Assembly (NCBI GenBank): GCA_012295275.1
Contig: CM022667.1
Coordinates: forward strand, 5,776,063-5,840,062
Length of the DNA stretch: 64,000 nt
From: Chrysomallon squamiferum
Lineage: Eukaryota; Mollusca; Gastropoda; Neomphalida; Peltospiridae
Reading direction: 5' to 3'
Below the pieces are notes generated by a model that saw only the letters and a program-made list of their open reading frames with translations, was not told where the DNA came from and ran no database searches. Made by a program: the position numbers and the translations under genes. Below, piece after piece: positions 27,961-56,697 of the stretch (position 1 is the first letter of the stretch; each line of letters begins with the position of its first letter).

Positions 27961-28381
27961 ACATATAGATTAGGATTTTGAATATTCTCAGATTTATGTA
28001 CCTCTGAATAGACTCTGCACATAGACAATATTCGGGAACACCCTGGCGCAGGAGGACAAAGTCCAGTCACGACCTCACAAACACCGCCAAGTGCCGCTGA
28101 CGAGACTCGAACGTATGGCACCCATTCGACCGCACCCCGCAGGCGGACGATGTTACCGTTTGGCCACCGAGACAACCCTAAAAAAAAGCTGCTCAATAAC
28201 CGAGGGTAATCGGAAGCACGCCGATCTTTGTCTTTCGTCATTTTCGCGTGCACCTATTTTCTTGTGGGAAAGCTGACACTTGCAAGTATGTAGTTTAGGA
28301 TTTTGAATATTCTCTGTCGTATGTACTTCTTAATAGACTACACATAGACAATATTCGGAAAGGCACTGGCGCAGGAGGACA

Positions 28382-28384
<3 letters not shown>
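27961..28384 (-). mobile_element. tRNA-derived composite SINE-like repeat, copy 1
   Basis: On the minus strand a Pol III promoter-like pair is visible: A box TGGCCAAACGGT (about 28163-28152) and B box with TTCGAGTCTCG (about 28113-28103). Flanks match copy 2 at 62181-62556 on both sides, including a tail (GTCTATTC...ATATTCAAAATCCTAA) found both before and after the tRNA-like body. It abuts the (TG)n at 28385. Confidence 0.7.

Positions 28385-28412
<28 letters not shown>
28385..28412. repeat. (TG)n microsatellite
   Basis: A short TG tract at the edge of the SINE-like repeat. Confidence 0.95.
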
Positions 28413-28647
28413 ATTTATCAGTATGTTTTGCAAAAAACAAACAAACAAACAAACAAACAAGTGGCTTTATAATAATCACAGTGCGGGAAAATAGGGACCA
28501 ATCAGATACCCCATAAACTTCTGACAGCAAAATGTTAGTGACATCTATCCACTATCAGTGCAACTACTACTATACGTGTGACCTTCACCCCTATTGTTTA
28601 GAGAGGTTTGGAGCAGTCCATCAACACCTTGAGCAATTTCATTTTAT

Positions 28648-28680
<33 letters not shown>

Positions 28681-28777
28681 GGGGGGTGGTGGTTACAGTT
28701 TAATACTGAGGTGATAAACTGATCCTGTGTTTTTTTGTTAGTAATTTATTTTGACTTTTGTCGATTGGCCATGTGCG

Positions 28778-29560
28778 TCTCTGGCACAGGGGGCTAACAT
28801 GATGAAAGTTCTGTTGGGGATCTAAAGGGTCCCATGAGCAGGTGACTCATTGGATTCCACTGCATTTCAGAGGAATATACAGCTACCAAATTGATGTCAT
28901 TTGATAGATAATTTATTACTGGTTTAACTTTTATTCTGGACAGACTAGAGTGCTGTATCTTGTATAAAAAGAATGCCTAGAAAGAAAGAAAGGACGACAG
29001 AAGTCTCTTTTCAGCAGAGCTAATGAAAAGCACTACTCACTAATCACACAACCGAAAGATGACGATGGGGACTATGAAGTTCAGTTTCTCAGAAATTCTG
29101 CCAGGCACACTATGTCATTTGCATTTATTGAGCCTGTCCAGGAAGAAATAAGCTCATTTGAGTCAGATTTGATTTTGGGTGTCCTTGCTAAGCCTTTTGT
29201 GCAAACTACCAAAAGACAGAAGGAAATCATACAGTACAGTTTCAGTTTTGACGGGTTCAATCTTGAATAAGATTCAGCGTTAGTTCAGGACTATTGAAAC
29301 TGCACTGAAACCATGGTCATTGAGTCAACAGCACAATATGCCCTAGACTGAGGTCAATGTGTTGAAAATTATTTCATTGTAGTATGTGCATCTCAGATGA
29401 AATCTATGACAGGAATTAAAAAAAAATTAAAAAAAGAGAAGAAGATTTACATGTGTTTCACTGTTTGAAATTATCGCCCATAGGACCCTAGCGGGTGGCT
29501 CACTGGTCCCTTACCCTGGGGCCGGAAGAGCTACCACGGTCCCTGTTACATAAGTGTCTC
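28778..29560 (+). pseudogene. decayed mobile-element-like fragment
   Basis: A more GC-balanced block. Bases about 29018-29269 read open to TAA, giving HYSLITQPKDDDGDYEVQFL and FESDLILGVLAKPFVQTT. Similar GGGTCCCATGAGCAGGTGAC and GGACCCTAGCGGGTGGC segments flank it (about 28828 and 29484), as in subterminal repeats. This may be a degraded DNA transposon; the family is not recognised. Confidence 0.3.
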
Positions 29561-29815
29561 CCATATCGATGTTGTTGAAGACAACTGTCAAACTCCATAT
29601 TGTAGTCAAGAGCGATAAAGACTCTGTAAGCTTTTAAATCAACAGCTATTAAGGTTTGGATGAAATGTCCAAATCTACTAAAAATGGCTCTTAGCTGCCC
29701 GCTTTCCCCTGATATAACCTACGAAATAAATTCTTTGCGCTAATAGCTGTGATGGAAAATTAGTTCGTTGTTAACTTTTGACTTCACGCACCCATGAACT
29801 AAACAGAAAGGACGA

Positions 29816-30010
29816 TTAATGAGTACCAGGATGTACAACTCATTTCAGGATCATTTATACAAGTTTAAACACTTCCCAGGCTATAACCCTTTGTACCTAC
29901 CCGCTGCAGAGATAATGCATGGCCTCGTTTTAGTTTTCATGTCACCTTAGTGGAAGTTCGCGGTGAGTTAATCTCTGGTATCAAATGATCGCTAATAATT
30001 GCAGTAAAAA
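29816..30010 (+). promoter_or_regulatory. conserved 5' block of gene C
   Basis: Partner of 12356-12530: TTTATACAAG, CTATAACCC, TGTACCTACCCGCTG, GAGATAAT, TAGTGGAAGTTCGCGGTGAG and TATCAAATGATCG, 150-300 bp before the gene C start ATG. Candidate promoter or leader sequence shared by family members. Confidence 0.55.
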
Positions 30011-30159
30011 GTCAAAACAAAACAAGGACTGAGACAATATTTATTTACAATAACCACTTAACTTTAGTTCAGATGGAAAATCGGATGTTACTGCACTAAC
30101 TACACTCGGACAGAAGTACACATTCTAACAGAGCAAACAAGTAATAAATAGTGTCGACG

Positions 30160-46658
<16,499 letters not shown>

Positions 46659-47011
46659 ATCATACGTCTCTTTCTTTTATATAAAATATTATAAAATTAT
46701 TTATTGATTCATTGACTGACAGATGTATGGGATTTACTGATTTGTGAAATAATAATAATAATAATAATATGAGAGAAAGGACAAGGCTTTTCACACATTG
46801 TACTATAAAACTGTTTATATTCTGTTTTTATATTTCAGTATTGTTTTAGAATATTTATCATTGAATCTGATCACTGAACTTGATGAACAACATATCTGTG
46901 AGAACGAAAACAGCTCTGTTGGAGATAAACAGACATATTATTTCTATTTCTTCTTATAATAATTATCTTATTTCTGAATAAGAAAACTGAACAAATGACA
47001 TTTGAAACTGG

Positions 47012-47014
47012 AAT

Positions 47015-47017
<3 letters not shown>
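47012..47017 (+). terminator. possible polyadenylation signal, gene C
   Basis: AATAAA about 350 bp after the stop, directly before a (CT)n tract. Earlier AATAAA-like strings lie in low-complexity DNA. Confidence 0.35.

Positions 47018-47018
<1 letters not shown>

Positions 47019-47082
<64 letters not shown>
47019..47082. repeat. (CT)n microsatellite
   Basis: About 32 CT units. Confidence 0.96.
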
Positions 47083-47084
<2 letters not shown>

Positions 47085-47858
47085 GTATACAGTATAATAT
47101 ATTATTATGATATATAAGATTATGAACTTACAATATAATAATTCCTAAAATAGTTAAGGATTTGCAAAAAATATTAAATTCAATATTTAACAAATAAAAA
47201 TAATATTGATAATCTGGTAAATGCACCTGAATAAATAAATTTATAAGAAAATAATATATATATATATCATTTAAAGGTGTCTGTATGCAAACATCACTTT
47301 ACTATAGAACTTGCTTTAAAACATATTTTAGAAGAAATTGCTTTATTTTCTTTCATTTTGATATGTTTGTACAAGTAATTGATATTGTTAAAGTTTTGTG
47401 ATGTGTTAGATACGATATTCCAACCAATTAAGCTTGCAAAACAAAGAAAATAACACAACCACAAGAAAATAATAAAAATAAAACACACTAACTTATACCT
47501 AATATACAAATCATATGTTTCATATTCCTACAAAAATTAGTTAGCTGTGTTCATTTTAAACTTGAACTGTTAATTGTTGTATCAAATAATTATTACATTT
47601 CATTTGCAACTGGTATTCAGTGACTTAATAAACATAATTTTCAAGTACTATAAATGATCCATGGAATAAATCCAAATCATTGTAACATTTTGTAAAAAAA
47701 AAAAAAAAATGTCTTTGAACCAAAAACTTTAAATGATTATAAATAACACTTAACATATTAGTTGATAAATAAACCTTTTTGGAAAAATAAAATTTATCTG
47801 AAATGAAACTGCAAAGTGTAACATTAAGTAAAAGCCAAAAAACAAAATAAATAAAAAA

Positions 47859-47889
<31 letters not shown>

Positions 47890-48033
47890 AAATAAATGTA
47901 TTTGTTTCTTCTCTATAATTAAATAAATAAACCGAACTCAAATATATTACCTCAAAGAATAATAACAACTAAAACAGTTTTAAATATTACACATTAATTA
48001 AAGCCAATCAGCCAGAAGATTTATCTAAGGAAA

Positions 48034-48092
<59 letters not shown>

Positions 48093-48650
48093 TTCGGCAT
48101 TTTACATCGTTTTGCTTACTGTTCCTTCAAGCTATGTTTATAGACAAAGAAACTTGCAATTAGATTGCAATTGATACAAAATAAATAAACAGCAGTAAAG
48201 TTAAAAACCGAACACACAAATTATTTATTTTCTGGTAGCTGATATCCTGTTTCCCTTTGTCGGACTCGACCGAATATTGCCTAACCACATTATTAAAATA
48301 AAAACTATAAAATCAAAGACAAAATTAGAATATACTCCTCGAGCCAACTGTGATAAATCACTGTTTAGAAAAAGCTATAATGTAAATAAATAAATGTAAA
48401 AAAAAAAAATGTAGTAGATGCGTTATGTTAATTAAAAAATTCGGTTAGGATCCATTTCACAGTAAAATCTGCTAAATAATATTAATAAATACCATTATCA
48501 TTCTCATTTTGAATATTACATAAATTATTTCGTTTTTATTGCAAAGATTTTGTTTTATTAATTAAATATATTTATAAAACAACAACGTGTTCTAAATGTC
48601 AAATCAATAATAATAATAAACAAATGAAAACTAAAATTATGTCCCTTTAC
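47083..48650. other. AT-rich intergenic, no gene recognised
   Basis: Contains poly-A, (AAAT)n near 47852-47900 and (AAT)n at about 48037-48087. No supported exon on either strand. Confidence 0.5.
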
Positions 48651-48654
48651 ATAA

Positions 48655-49129
48655 CCAGAGTTCGGTGAATCGTAGTTTGGCGAATTCAAGACGAGCAAGC
48701 TGATTGGTCTACGTGATCAGACCACTGTTTATACTTCCTGGTACTTTTATCGTCATAGCCTCAAGATAAACACAGTACCGGTTTGGTGAGAAACTGGTTA
48801 TATCTCCCAACACACAACTGATCATCTGCAGTTTTTTTTCTTCAGATTTCTGAGGACATATAATCATAATAGTATACAGAATTTGTGTGTGTGTGTTTGT
48901 GTTTTAACAACAACAACAAAAAAAAGTATTATGTGCTGGAATCTTAAATTCACATAAATCTAACGTATATTCGAAGTTATGTTTTTTACATATAATTATC
49001 ATACAGAAGGAAGATCTAATTGTATGGTATTTCAAAGCACGTTTCGTGCTTTTTATTGCTATTGTTTCGTTCCATTAATTAAATATATCTATAAAACAAT
49101 AATGTGGATATAAATTCAAATTTATAATG

Positions 49130-49173
<44 letters not shown>

Positions 49174-49240
49174 TAATTAATTAATTATTAAAAAAAAAAA
49201 AAAAAAAAAAAAAAGGTTATGCCCCTTTAAATCAAAACTG
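48655..49240. repeat. hairpin/CCAAT module, copy 1
   Basis: Begins TTCGGTGAATCG...GGCGAATTCAAG, then GCTGATTGGTCTACGTGATC and on to ACCGGTTTGGTGAGAAACTGGT. Two inverted repeats: TGGTCT/AGACCA with 8-nt loop (48705-48724) and a near-perfect 8-bp stem (48777-48798). ATTGGTC is a reverse CCAAT box. Confidence 0.7.
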
Positions 49241-50350
49241 TTCGGCGAATTCAACAGTTAGGCGAACTGACGAGAATTCATCGTGTTAAACAAGGTCAAC
49301 ACGACCAAGCTGATTGGTCTACGTGATCAGACCACTGTTTGCACTTCCTAGTACTTCTGTCGTCATAGCATCAAGATAAACACTGTACCGGTTCGGTCAC
49401 AATAGCATATACAAATGTTTCTTTTTCTATTTTATTTATTTATTTATTTTTATTTATTTATTTATTTACTTACATTACAGTTTATTTTTTTCCTTATACA
49501 TATCTATCCTATAAAAGAACGACAACTTGTATACGATCTAATAAGATCTATTATATATCAGTAAATAGACTGACATGAAATTAATTTATTATTTCTATAA
49601 ATAACGTTAAATGACTGCTCTGTGTTACTTACATATTTATTGAGACCATACACTCACACATTTCGACCTCTCTCTCACTGTCTTATATATATATATATAT
49701 AATTATTAATCCTTAGTTTGATAGATATTTACATAAGAATTACACAGAAAAGGTGTGTTTGTGTATGTATCATTTATTGATTCCATTTATTAAACTGATT
49801 GTCAAAGAATGATATGTGCACTGAATTTGTTATATTTGTTCTAAACAAAACAAAAGAAAACACAGACCACTTTATTACTTTATTAATCATGACAATTTTT
49901 ATAAATAATATATCACAGACAGCCTTATAAATGTATAAAAATATTACTTGTAAAGTAAATCTGAATATTAATAGATCAAACATGAGAAATAAAGTTTGTT
50001 ACACATATATGCAAATACTTATTTATGCAATGTGTGTGTATGAGTGTGTGTCTGTGTGTGTGTTTCAAATAAAACATTCATGAGAAATAAAACTTATTAC
50101 ACATAGATGTTAATACTTATTTATGTAGTGTGTATATAGAGCTAAGCTGTTTCCTTTTTCTAAATGTGAAAATATGATTACACAGAACATAAACATATGT
50201 AAAATTAACAGTTTCTGAACAAAGGTTAGCACTGATTTGAAAACATTTCCTGCACTGTTTAATGTGTGAATTAATGTTCTTTCCAATTTTGAAGAGTTTT
50301 AGTACGTGTTTTCTAAATATAATTTTCCTCTGATATAAAAAAAAAAAAAA
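49240..50350. repeat. hairpin/CCAAT module, copy 2
   Basis: Same module (49305-49410), with the second hairpin lost, followed by about 900 bp shared with copy 3: CAACTTGTATACGATCTAAT, GAGACCATACACTCACACAT, CAAATACTTATTTATGCA. Confidence 0.75.
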
Positions 50351-50355
50351 AAATA

Positions 50356-50604
50356 CCAAGCTGATTGATCTACGTGATCAGACCACTGTATATACTTCCT
50401 AGTACTTTTATCGTCATAGCATCAAGATAAACACAGTACCAGTTTGGTGAGAAACTGGTTTTAGCTGCTAACCCACTATTGATCGTCTGCAGTTCTTTTC
50501 TTTTCATATCCCTTAATAGTCACGATAGCGTATACATATTTTCCTTTTTTATATATTTTTATTTATTTATTTATTTATTTATTTATTATTATTATTATTA
50601 TTAT

Positions 50605-50650
<46 letters not shown>

Positions 50651-51045
50651 TAATTAATTAATTAATTAATTAATTAATTAATACATTTTTTATTTTGATG
50701 CGTCTTAAATTCACATGAATATAACTTACATTTCAGTTTATTTTTTCCTTATACATACTTATCATATAGAAAGAAGAACAACTTGTATAAGATCTAATAA
50801 CATCTATTATATATCTATAAATAGTTTAACATGAAATTCATTTATTATTTTCAACGCCCAAGCCATCTGTTTACTGCATGAAGTTTTATAACAACAGTTC
50901 TGTAATGTTCACTTGTTGCCACAACTTTTAAAATTTTATTTCCTTGACTCATTTTGTTTGGAAAAGTGCCAATGAGTAAATAACGTTAAGTGACAGCTCT
51001 GTGTTACTGATATATTTATTGAGACCATACACCCACACATTTATG

Positions 51046-51108
<63 letters not shown>

Positions 51109-51823
51109 ATATAGTTATTAATCATTACACAGATATTGACATAAGAATTACACAGAAAAGGTGTGTTTGTGTATGTGTCGTTTATTGATTCCATTTATTA
51201 AACTGATTGTCAAAGAATCATATCTGCACTGAATTTGTTATATTTGTTCTAAACAAAACACAGACCACTTTATTACTTTATTAATCTCTCGTGACAGTTG
51301 TTATAAATTATAAAGAACATATAAATTGCATTCTATCACAGACAGGCTTATAAATATATAAAAATATTACTTATGTAACTAAATCTGAATATTAATAGAC
51401 CAAACATTTGTCATGCTACTTTTTGATTACTAATGTTTATATTCAAAACTGGCACATTAAAGATATATATGCTGTGTATATGTGTCTGTCTGTATTTCAA
51501 ATAAAACAAAATGAGAAATAAAGTATGTTACACATATATGCAAATACTTATTTATGCAGTGTGTGTGTATGAGTGTGTGTCTGTGTGTGTGTTTCAAATA
51601 AAACATTCATGAGAAATAAAACTTGTTACCTATAGATGTTAATACTTATTTATGTAGTGTGTATATAGAACTAAACTGTTTCCTTTTTCTAAATATGAAA
51701 TTATATTACAGAGCATAAACATGTCATGTAAAATTAAGTTTCTGAACAAAGGTTAGCACTGATTTAAAAACATTTCCTGCACTGTTTAATGTGTGAATTA
51801 ATTTTCTTTCCAATTTGAAGTTT

Positions 51824-51830
<7 letters not shown>
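50356..51830. repeat. hairpin/CCAAT module, copy 3
   Basis: Module at 50356-50496 with a perfect 8-bp stem ACCAGTTT/AAACTGGT at 50438-50459, then a longer downstream part including (CT)n at 51052-51104. The end matches the end of copy 2 (GGTTAGCACTGATTTGAAAA-like segment). Confidence 0.75.
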
Positions 51831-51854
<24 letters not shown>

Positions 51855-54540
51855 AATGTCCTTAGACCAAATATCTATGTCAGTTTCAGAAAGTTGTTAG
51901 ATCAGTGTCTAAAATCAGAAATGTGAATACAACCGGTGATGTTTTTATTAAAACAAACAGAAAACATAAATAAGTAAATAAACAGAAAGTATATAAACCT
52001 GGTTTTATTCTTGATTCTGAATTCTGTTTCTTCCAGACTCTGAAAGTATAAAAGATTGTTTTTAGTTACTGGTTTTGTTTTATTCATGATACACCTCAGT
52101 CCTATGAAAATACAACAGATCTAAAGTGATCTACATATGTTAAGTGTTTGAAATGTAACTGTTTAGCCCCTTAAGTAATTCAGTACAACTAACATTTACA
52201 ATTGCTATAGTACTTAAAAATTAATTATATGTACTAATGAACATAATCTTTTTCATAGCTTCAGAGTGACATTTTAGACAAAAATTATTAATTTAAGTAG
52301 AGAACAGTTAAAATAAATACAAGGTGGGTGAAGTGAAATGAAAAAAGTAACTTAGTACATTTTGAGGAAAATAATATCAAAATCTGAAGAGATGTCTAGA
52401 TGTCACTGGATACTGTAACTTCATGACAAAATCCTTTCACTTGTATGCTAATGTCAGTTATTAAAATTGATCATACCCAGTTTACTTTAATTAATTACAT
52501 AAGTTCCATGACTTTTGATAATGAGGTGTAAGGAAAAATATTAAACAATGCCAGATTATATTTTTTAATTTTTTAATTTTTTTTATTATTATTACTATTT
52601 TTTTTAATATTTGGAAGTGTTTCTACTATCTAGTTTTTATGTATGGGGGCTTGAGTCTGCCTGGACATTTTTGGGTTGGGAGAGGCTTATAACTTTATCC
52701 TGTGTACATGAACCAATGTACATCTCATTTTTGACACTTCTCAACAGTATATCATCTCTTTATTTAGGTATCTTAGTCACTCTGGCTAGTTTCTTGTTAC
52801 ATACGTCCTGTTCAGCCACTAGTTTAATGCAGTACTGCACATTGATAAAGTTTATTCTCAGGCCTTATGAAGAATGTAATAAAAGGACAAACAAAACAGT
52901 CCTGCTGTACTCCTATCTTCCTGGTTGTGGGTCAGAGATTGTTGTATTGTTTGACAACTGAGAAGTAAAACAAATCTGGGTCAAAGCAAATATCTGATCT
53001 GTAGTGGGCCAGACTTTGTGAACTTCCTAGTTTAAAACACACTTCTTTGTGTCAGCTGCATGTAACTTGAATCATAAATAATCTCATGCAATAGGTGTTT
53101 GGTGACTTTTAAAATAGTGTTTCTGGAGAATAGTATTCACTACTTTAGGACACAAAGGAATGTTTGTATGAATGCAAGTGAAAGATTAGGCTTTACAGAA
53201 ATTATCAGTGATGTATGGTTTTGTGTCTGAATGTAATTACCTGAAAACAAAATAATAAAATATTTATTTTATTTATTTTACATTATTATTTATTATCTAT
53301 GTTTAAATGAAACAACAAAAACACACAGTAATAGATACATATGTATATTTATTGTAAAGTGACAAAAGCTCATACAAAGATAGTAAAGATATGAAAACAT
53401 AAATAGGTGTTTAACAAATCTATTTAAAACATTATAACAAAATAAATAAATAAAAACCGGTGTTTACTAGATAAGAAATAACTAGCATGAAAATAACAAA
53501 ACAATTACTACTTCAAGCATAAACAGGTTAATCACAATTTACACATGATTCTTTTAAAAACATTTAATATACATTTTATTTCTTCATTCTTCTTGTCCAA
53601 ATTTGTAATTCCAAAATTCACAATATAAATTGGAACATACTGAAACGTAAACAAAATACTTGTAATTCTTATCATTAACATTTTTTTAAACATTTATTTT
53701 AAACAGCTTCATGTTTTGTTATGATCAGTGATACTCTGATTATAAAAACAAATCCAAATTTATCTCAGAAAATAGATAGCACTAAGAATGTTTAAATGTA
53801 AAAAAATATAATAATGAAACAATTGTTACAGTAATAAGCAGATATAAATATAAGAACTACAAACACACACTAAGTAAGAGCAAAATAAAAAAACTTACAT
53901 TTAGCAAATATGTTACAGAGACCTGCATGATTAAATACATCATGAAACAAACCTGTTAGAATATATTTACTCTTTCCATAACCAACTTTTATAACCATCA
54001 CTGTAAATCTTTATGTCTTTATATTCATAATAATAAACTTAACAAAAATTTGCATTTTTCTATGCATTTCTTTACAAACATTAATAATAAATATAATTTT
54101 ATTTGTAAACACAAATAATTACATACTGTGCTACTGCAAAGGCAAAATGGTTAACAGGACGGACACCTAATTATGCATGTATATAAACAAATTATTATCC
54201 ATTTAAGTTAACAGCTGTTATCATGGCATTCAAATAAAACTTATAAAACAAACATATTAGTTATTGAAAATAATAAATTTTTAAAATTGAAAATGGTTTA
54301 TCCAAATAATTTAGGTTAATTAAAAACATTCAGGATTTAACATTTTTAATAAAAATATACATTTTACACTCACTAATAAACAACCAGAAAAAAACCTCAC
54401 CGAAGTTTTGTGTTACTAAAAACTGACTTCAAGTCAAAGATAAAATTGCAAGTGCTATTCCTGATACATTTTTAAACAAACACAAAATGTATCACAGAAT
54501 TTAGCAATCCATTACACTACTACTGAGTTCAAAAAATATA

Positions 54541-54571
<31 letters not shown>

Positions 54572-55339
54572 AAGTAAAAATAGAGAAAGAAAGAAAATAA
54601 TAATATAAAATAAATATATATAAAGTTAAATTTCAGTGTATTTCTAATTAAATACAGTATAAAGTATTCAATATATATTTTAGTCTGGTCTGACTACAAT
54701 TTAGTTTCATTAACTTAAATTCTGTCTTGAAATTTGTTAAAAATGATTCTTTCTTAAACAATTATGATTCAAAACAGAAAGCAGAATATTCATATGAATA
54801 ACAATAAAATTACCATAAAAGCACATGTCAAGGAATGATTTCACAAAGTATGTTAAAAATAACAGTAAAATACAGGAGTAATCCTGACCATACTGGATTT
54901 AATAAGTGGCTTGATTTTAAATCTTGAACTGCATTCAAGTTAGAAAAGGTGCAACAATGTAAGAATGTGCACATTTAAAAATGATAAATAATTACATTTT
55001 AAAATAATTGTAAAAGTATAAAAAGTCTTGAAACCAATCAATTATTGATATTCAGTTTGGGAAAAAAAAAGAAATAATGTATTAATAATTCTCAAAATAG
55101 ATGAAGATACTGATCTGCCTATATGGAAAACAAATATATATATATACAGACATTTTTGGAAATTATTACTTTTTTTTTTCTTTTTTTTAAATTGCTGAAC
55201 ATCCTGTATATATCTATATTTTAAAGTAATTTAGACTTTTTTCCACAAATCTGACAAAGACACTGGTCATAAAAGTTTGTCTTAAAATTGATTTAAAAAC
55301 TATCTATATATTTTTTTTTTTAAACTATTTTGTTTATTC

Positions 55340-55380
<41 letters not shown>

Positions 55381-56630
55381 TTAATTTATTTTTATCAATA
55401 TTATGACAAAATATTTAACTTTAATTCAGATATATATTTTATAAAATTTAAATGTAAGAAAATATGCCTGTAACTGATCAAGTGATGTTAAACGTTTCTG
55501 ATAACAATGACACAAAACTTTGTATTCTGAAAATTACTTAATTATACAATATGTTGTTAAATTTAGCTATTCTCAGTTTTTTCTGATTCACAGCAGCTGT
55601 AATCTACTTGTTTGTGATAATCATTCAGAACATTCACTTGAATGTTCTTCAGTTGCTAACAAACATTAACAAGAGGAACTTGTGTCTGATTATCAACACC
55701 CAGAATAATCTCTTACACTAATAATAATAATAATAATAATAATAATCCATTGTGTTTTGGTAATGAATATGAGTACACATGTTGTTGTAATCTAGAAACT
55801 AAAAACTAATGACACTTGATTTCACCGGATAATGTTTGACACTTTTGTACTAATACAGTTTATATATATCATCATTGTATGACAGTGTGTGTATGGTATG
55901 TGGGAACAATCAAATTATCTGGCCAGTGACATAATTAATTTTCTAATATATCTGTATGTTAACCATGTATCTTTAATTTTTTTGTTTTAATTTTTTTTTC
56001 TTACCACATCTAAGACATTTCAAGTGAGTTTCAACAAATACACAAGTATATACAATGTAGAAAAGAGTACAAACAGTAAATCTAGATGATTTAATATAAT
56101 GTTATATGAAATTTAGAATGGTTGTCCAAACATTACGCCTCTTAATGTCTAGTGTTAAACAAATTCTCTTACATTACATTGTGTAGTGTCATGTTTAGTT
56201 TGTGTTGTCCCATTGAATTGTGATACACATAAGAAATCAATGTAGCAGTATTTTCACATTAATTATGTTGAGTGGTTGTCCACACCACACTCCTGTCAGT
56301 GTCTAGATAAATCTGTAACTTATTTTCTTACATTACACTGTAGTTCCATCTTTAGTTTGTGTTTGTGTGTTGAATTGTGTGGTACACAAGAAAAATTACT
56401 TTATCATTAGTTTCAAATTAATTTTTAGAGAAAAAAAGAAAAGGAAAGTCTATGTTTTACACTCACATAGAAACTAAATTCATATCATGTTTTCAGAAAT
56501 GAAATATGCATAATTTTAATTACAAATCTGTTACAAAAATGTCCTCAGTCTGCTTTTGTTGTTAATTTTTCTTCTAATTTTACTTAAAAGTTTCATTTGA
56601 CATCTTTTTGACAAAAACTTTCATTTGTTA
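51831..56630. other. AT-rich intergenic between converging genes, no gene recognised
   Basis: No domain-bearing frame. The longest frame (52611-52961, +) has no homology that I recognise. Low-complexity tracts occur at 54537-54570 and 55345-55380. The right part may be 3' UTR of the minus-strand gene. Confidence 0.45.
56113..56430. repeat. tandem duplication, about 165 bp unit
   Basis: Bases 56113-56262 and 56270-56430 share TGGTTGTCCA, TGTCTAG, TTCTTACATTACA, TTTAGTTTGTGTT and TTGAATTGTG in order, with many substitutions. Downstream of the gene E stop, so possibly in its 3' UTR. Confidence 0.6.
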
Positions 56631-56697
56631 AGAGGTGTTCCAGTTTCATTTCTTAGTTCACAAGAATTTCCACTGACAGGCTTTGAATCCTTCTTAC
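56631..56697 (-). CDS. Gene E terminal exon, cytoplasmic tail
   Basis: Acceptor CCAAACAG, then SKKDSKPVSGNSCEL and RNETGTPLNK to TGA. Polar and charged, as expected for a cytosolic tail following a basic helix end. Confidence 0.7.

Noticed and set aside
52611-52961. 116-residue frame as a gene
   Set aside because: No recognisable motif, no signal peptide with splice context, and hydrophobic composition typical of AT-rich chance frames.
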